Shown here: one piece after another, positions 33,050 to 36,093 of the stretch
Layout: each line of letters opens with the position of its first letter
Position numbering within the stretch: the first letter of the stretch is position 1
NCBI RefSeq assembly: GCF_002864045.1
Contig: NZ_PJPV01000082.1
Span: forward strand, 1 to 36,093
Source of the DNA: Endozoicomonas acroporae
Lineage (GTDB): Bacteria > Pseudomonadota > Gammaproteobacteria > Pseudomonadales > Endozoicomonadaceae
Length of the DNA stretch: 36,093 nucleotides
Direction of reading: 5' to 3'
The notes under the pieces: generated by a model
Seen by the model: the letters and a program-made list of their open reading frames with translations, nothing else
The model's database searches: none
What the model was told of the DNA's origin: nothing
Made by a program: the position numbers and the translations under genes

Positions 33050-36000
33050 ATGGATGATCAAATGGACAAAACAACAAATGAAGTTATCAATTATCACTCC
33101 TTGCCAAGTCAAACAGTAACCCACTCTTTACCACACCAGGAGGGAAACATAAGGAAAATATCGGACTTCTCCGATGGACAGGCAAAGCTTCAGCAATCTT
33201 CAGCACAGCGATCAAGATTGATAGAACCTCAAAAAGTCACAACGCCTGATTTAGAACAAAGGCCTGCCACTGCCTGTCAAGTTACCTCTCACTTTCCAAG
33301 CGCTCACTCCACCGCCCGCTCAACGGATCAGGAAGCGGCCCATCAGAGCCTGAGCACCGGTGAGTTCTATTTTGCCAATACTCCGTTAACCCAACAGCGA
33401 ATTATTGATCAATTACGCCATGAACAGCCTGCAACGTATTGCATTCGCGCGCTGGCTGATCTGGAAAAACAGGGCCTGATGCAACAAACCTGGCTTGAGG
33501 GCGGCCAATTACAACAAGCAGAAGGCCGACTGTTTACGGATGAGCCGATGACCCTGGTGTTTGACCTGACCTCCATGACACCCGGTGATATCGCCAGCTT
33601 TAATGACCTTCTTCAGGTGGGCCCCAAATGTAACGATAAACCACTGGGCGACCACATCCGGCGGGTATTTCTGGTCAACCACGGGATGCTGGACGGAAGT
33701 AAGCCTGCCAACCCCGACCTCTGGCGCAGATTGGGGCAAATGCCGGAAAAGACCCTATCAGAAGCCGACTGCAATATTGCCGATTCGGTGACCGATGAAA
33801 CCTTGCTGGCCCAAAAAACCACGGAAGATATCCCGGCCAATGCCCCCCGCGTCACCATCAACTTTGCCACCACCGACCACTGGTACCGCCGACTGTTCGG
33901 TGGTATCACCCTCAATGCCCGGGGGCAGCTGGTTTTTTCTGACGGGGCCCTGGCCAACCTGAAAGAGAACACCCACCTGGTGCTTAACAACGCACCATGG
34001 GAAAACACTGGCTTTCAGACAGCCCTGGCAACGGCCATACGGGTTGGCGGATTTACCGCCAACCGGCAATGGGTCAGGCTGCCTGAGCAGATATCCCTGT
34101 CCGTAGCCCATGTCTGTGCCACCGAACTCAACGCCCGGAAAGATCAGACGATCAGCGACAGCATCGTTTTTTGTCCCCAAAGCCCGTTTGTGGTGATAAA
34201 CGGCAGCTCAATCGAGCGTCTCAAAGGCCATGTGATGGTAGAGGGCACTGCCGTTGTGCAAACGGATATGCTCGCTAATCTGCTGCAAGGTTGCAGCCAA
34301 CTGGTGCTTACTGGCGAGCTGGATGACAAACAGTGGTTATGGTTATTGTGCCGACTGGAGGAATTACCGGCGAGTAAAAGACCACAGTTGTTTGCCAAGT
34401 TGCCAACCGATTTGTTGCTCCCTGCAAGGGCTGGCGACTGTCCAACCACGGGAGCCTGCAACCCACACTGCGCCACTTTCACCTATCAGATTAACCCCGG
34501 GGATACCCTGGAATCCCTGCAACAGGTCAACCTCACCAGCCAGAGCCGTTTCACTTTTTCCCTGACCAACAGCCGACTGCTGGATGCCCTGGTCAATGGG
34601 ACGCCAACGACCCTTTATGGTCTGGAGCGCAACCCGGAATTGGCTGCCAACCTGGAAACCCTGTTATTGCCCGACCCTTACCTGTTTATTCATGGGCATA
34701 AGATGGATCTGCCAAAGGCACAGGTCACCTTCATGCCTCCCCCGGGGCAGCAAACCACCGGCTCAGCATTGATCAACGCCCTGCTCAACGTTTCCGACAG
34801 CCAACCACCTGCACCGGAAAACCCGGTCTACTCCCTGCTGATGTCACTGCCCCAATCCTGTCAAAAGCGCTATCCGGACAGGCCGCCCTGGACCGGGGAG
34901 GATTTTCAGTATCGGTTTGAGCAACAGGCCGAGGCAGAACGCCTGCTGGACGGTAGCCCCGGGCTTCTGCCCTGCCATCAACGCCGAGCCTTGCATGTGC
35001 TGTTGGCCAAGGCGTATCGTGGCGATCCGGAGATTTACAGCTTCATCAAGGCGAAAATTGCCGGTTATTATCCGGATCAGCCCACTGACAACCGTGCCGA
35101 CCGATCCGCCCTGGAGCACTGGCTGGCCCGACACCCGGCCCCGGAGCTCAGGGACATCAAGGCCGATTTCTGGTCGCTGGCCCGGCACTGTCCGGCCACG
35201 GTTCACCAGGACAGCAAAGAATCGGATGACATAAATAACAACTCGGTGAAAGAGCTCGCCACTTATGTGGTCGCCGCTGCGCGCCGCGCACGGCAGCGGC
35301 CCCTGGCACAGCGATTGGGTGTGGATCTTCGGCTGGCCCGGGAAAAAAGCTTTTTTGATGGAAACCTGCGCTCAACCTTAAAAGATACCCTGATCGCTCA
35401 CCGGGCATCACTCAGGCAGGGCACCATCATCAGCCAAACAGTCGGGACGCTGGAGAGCCAGATTGCCGCCATTCTGAATCAGGCTGATCAACAGAAATCA
35501 CAACAGATCCGGGAGTTACTGGCCACCCACTTTATTGATGATCAGTTACCAGGGCCGTGCCAGGATCTGCCCGATGCCCTTCTTGCCCGACAGCGCCATC
35601 ACTGGTCCCGGCAGGAGCGGCGTCTGATGCATTTGGCCAGGAGGGTCCGGAAGCATCCCGTGGTGTTCCTGCAGGGTGAGGCCGGAGTCGGCAAGACCTT
35701 TATGGCCAGAGCCATTGCGGCCAGGGCTGGTTATCCAGACTGTCAGGTGCTTCAGCTTGGGCCCAACCACACCTCAGAAGCCCTGTTTGGTGGACCGCAG
35801 CTGGTGAGTTATTCAGTGGGCAATGGGGCGGAGGACCATGGCACCGAATTTTGTGAAGGGCCACTGCTGCTGTGGGCATTATCGAAAGATCCGCCCCTGC
35901 TGGTGCTCGATGAAGCCAACCTGGTGCCAGAGGGTCTGCTTGCCCCCCTGGGCGGTTTAACCCGGCAGCCGCCGGTGCTCCATTATCAGGGCCGGGAGTA

Positions 36001-36093
36001 CGAACTGAACGACCGGCACCGGATTATTCTTACCGGCAATCCGGATCATTATTTGGGACGGCACCTGGATAACACGCTGAAATCACGGATTCC
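33050..36093 (+). CDS. Giant AAA+ ATPase (dynein/midasin-like AAA_5 type), 5' part only
   Basis: An uninterrupted frame of 1014 codons from the ATG at 33050 to the window end, with no stop, so the protein is larger. The ATG at 33062 is an alternative; both lack a strong ribosome binding site. Residues 1-100 are polar and look disordered; about 100-850 match nothing I recognise. An AAA+ module starts near 855: Walker A GEAGVGKT (876-883), Walker B LLVLDEANL (D954/E955), sensor-1 ILTGNPD (N997). The loop GPNHTSEALFGG and the LDEANLVPEGLLAPLGGL block are typical of the AAA_5 branch that includes MoxR, midasin and dynein. More modules may follow. Function is unknown; size suggests a remodelling or host-directed role, which is inference. 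Confidence 0.85.
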   Translation, partial: MDDQMDKTTNEVINYHSLPSQTVTHSLPHQEGNIRKISDFSDGQAKLQQSSAQRSRLIEPQKVTTPDLEQRPATACQVTSHFPSAHSTARSTDQEAAHQSLSTGEFYFANTPLTQQRIIDQLRHEQPATYCIRALADLEKQGLMQQTWLEGGQLQQAEGRLFTDEPMTLVFDLTSMTPGDIASFNDLLQVGPKCNDKPLGDHIRRVFLVNHGMLDGSKPANPDLWRRLGQMPEKTLSEADCNIADSVTDETLLAQKTTEDIPANAPRVTINFATTDHWYRRLFGGITLNARGQLVFSDGALANLKENTHLVLNNAPWENTGFQTALATAIRVGGFTANRQWVRLPEQISLSVAHVCATELNARKDQTISDSIVFCPQSPFVVINGSSIERLKGHVMVEGTAVVQTDMLANLLQGCSQLVLTGELDDKQWLWLLCRLEELPASKRPQLFAKLPTDLLLPARAGDCPTTGACNPHCATFTYQINPGDTLESLQQVNLTSQSRFTFSLTNSRLLDALVNGTPTTLYGLERNPELAANLETLLLPDPYLFIHGHKMDLPKAQVTFMPPPGQQTTGSALINALLNVSDSQPPAPENPVYSLLMSLPQSCQKRYPDRPPWTGEDFQYRFEQQAEAERLLDGSPGLLPCHQRRALHVLLAKAYRGDPEIYSFIKAKIAGYYPDQPTDNRADRSALEHWLARHPAPELRDIKADFWSLARHCPATVHQDSKESDDINNNSVKELATYVVAAARRARQRPLAQRLGVDLRLAREKSFFDGNLRSTLKDTLIAHRASLRQGTIISQTVGTLESQIAAILNQADQQKSQQIRELLATHFIDDQLPGPCQDLPDALLARQRHHWSRQERRLMHLARRVRKHPVVFLQGEAGVGKTFMARAIAARAGYPDCQVLQLGPNHTSEALFGGPQLVSYSVGNGAEDHGTEFCEGPLLLWALSKDPPLLVLDEANLVPEGLLAPLGGLTRQPPVLHYQGREYELNDRHRIILTGNPDHYLGRHLDNTLKSRI

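Noticed and set aside
33509..35770. Minus-strand and other-frame open frames over the right end
   Set aside because: All lie within the uninterrupted 1014-codon frame with AAA+ motifs.

Overview
The window looks like a gammaproteobacterial chromosome of moderate G+C. The mix of an NEL-type ubiquitin ligase, a very large AAA+ ATPase gene, host-glycan (glucuronide) catabolism and many palindromic repeats suggests a marine, host-associated member of the Endozoicomonadaceae or a relative. That placement is inference; there is no rRNA or other marker gene here, and I saw no tRNA gene.

Layout. (1) 1-7400: an agmatine deiminase (AgDI) fermentation locus. A leftward group (agmatine/putrescine antiporter, agmatine deiminase, a broken second antiporter, a TetR regulator) diverges from a rightward pair (putrescine carbamoyltransferase, carbamate kinase). 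Agmatine enters in exchange for putrescine, is deiminated and phosphorolysed, and carbamoyl phosphate yields ATP. Both divergent promoters carry an FNR/ANR box about 41 bp upstream of the predicted start site, so the locus should be induced by oxygen limitation. (2) 7400-9660: a fossil scrap of an acyl-CoA synthetase gene, then a leftward gene for an LRR protein with an NEL E3 ligase domain and, at the C-terminus, a U-box-like segment. (3) 9660-17400: an AMP-forming acyl-CoA synthetase, a LysR regulator, an Old Yellow Enzyme family oxidoreductase, a hotdog thioesterase and two tautomerase-type proteins, possibly one catabolic unit. A PaiB-like gene sits among them as a solitary integron gene cassette with a reconstructable attC. 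(4) 17785-26625: beta-glucuronidase diverging from uxaC-uxuB-uxuA-kdgK-eda-uxuR, a complete route from glucuronides to pyruvate and glyceraldehyde 3-phosphate, with a UxuR-type operator ahead of uxaC. No sugar transporter is present. (5) 26625-32940: a five-gene peptide-type ABC importer with its own FNR-like promoter, bracketed by inverted copies of a palindromic repeat core. (6) 33050-end: the first 1014 codons of a giant AAA+ ATPase gene that runs off the window.

The points most worth following are the NEL plus U-box protein, the lone integron cassette, the FNR-controlled AgDI locus and the unfinished giant ATPase gene.
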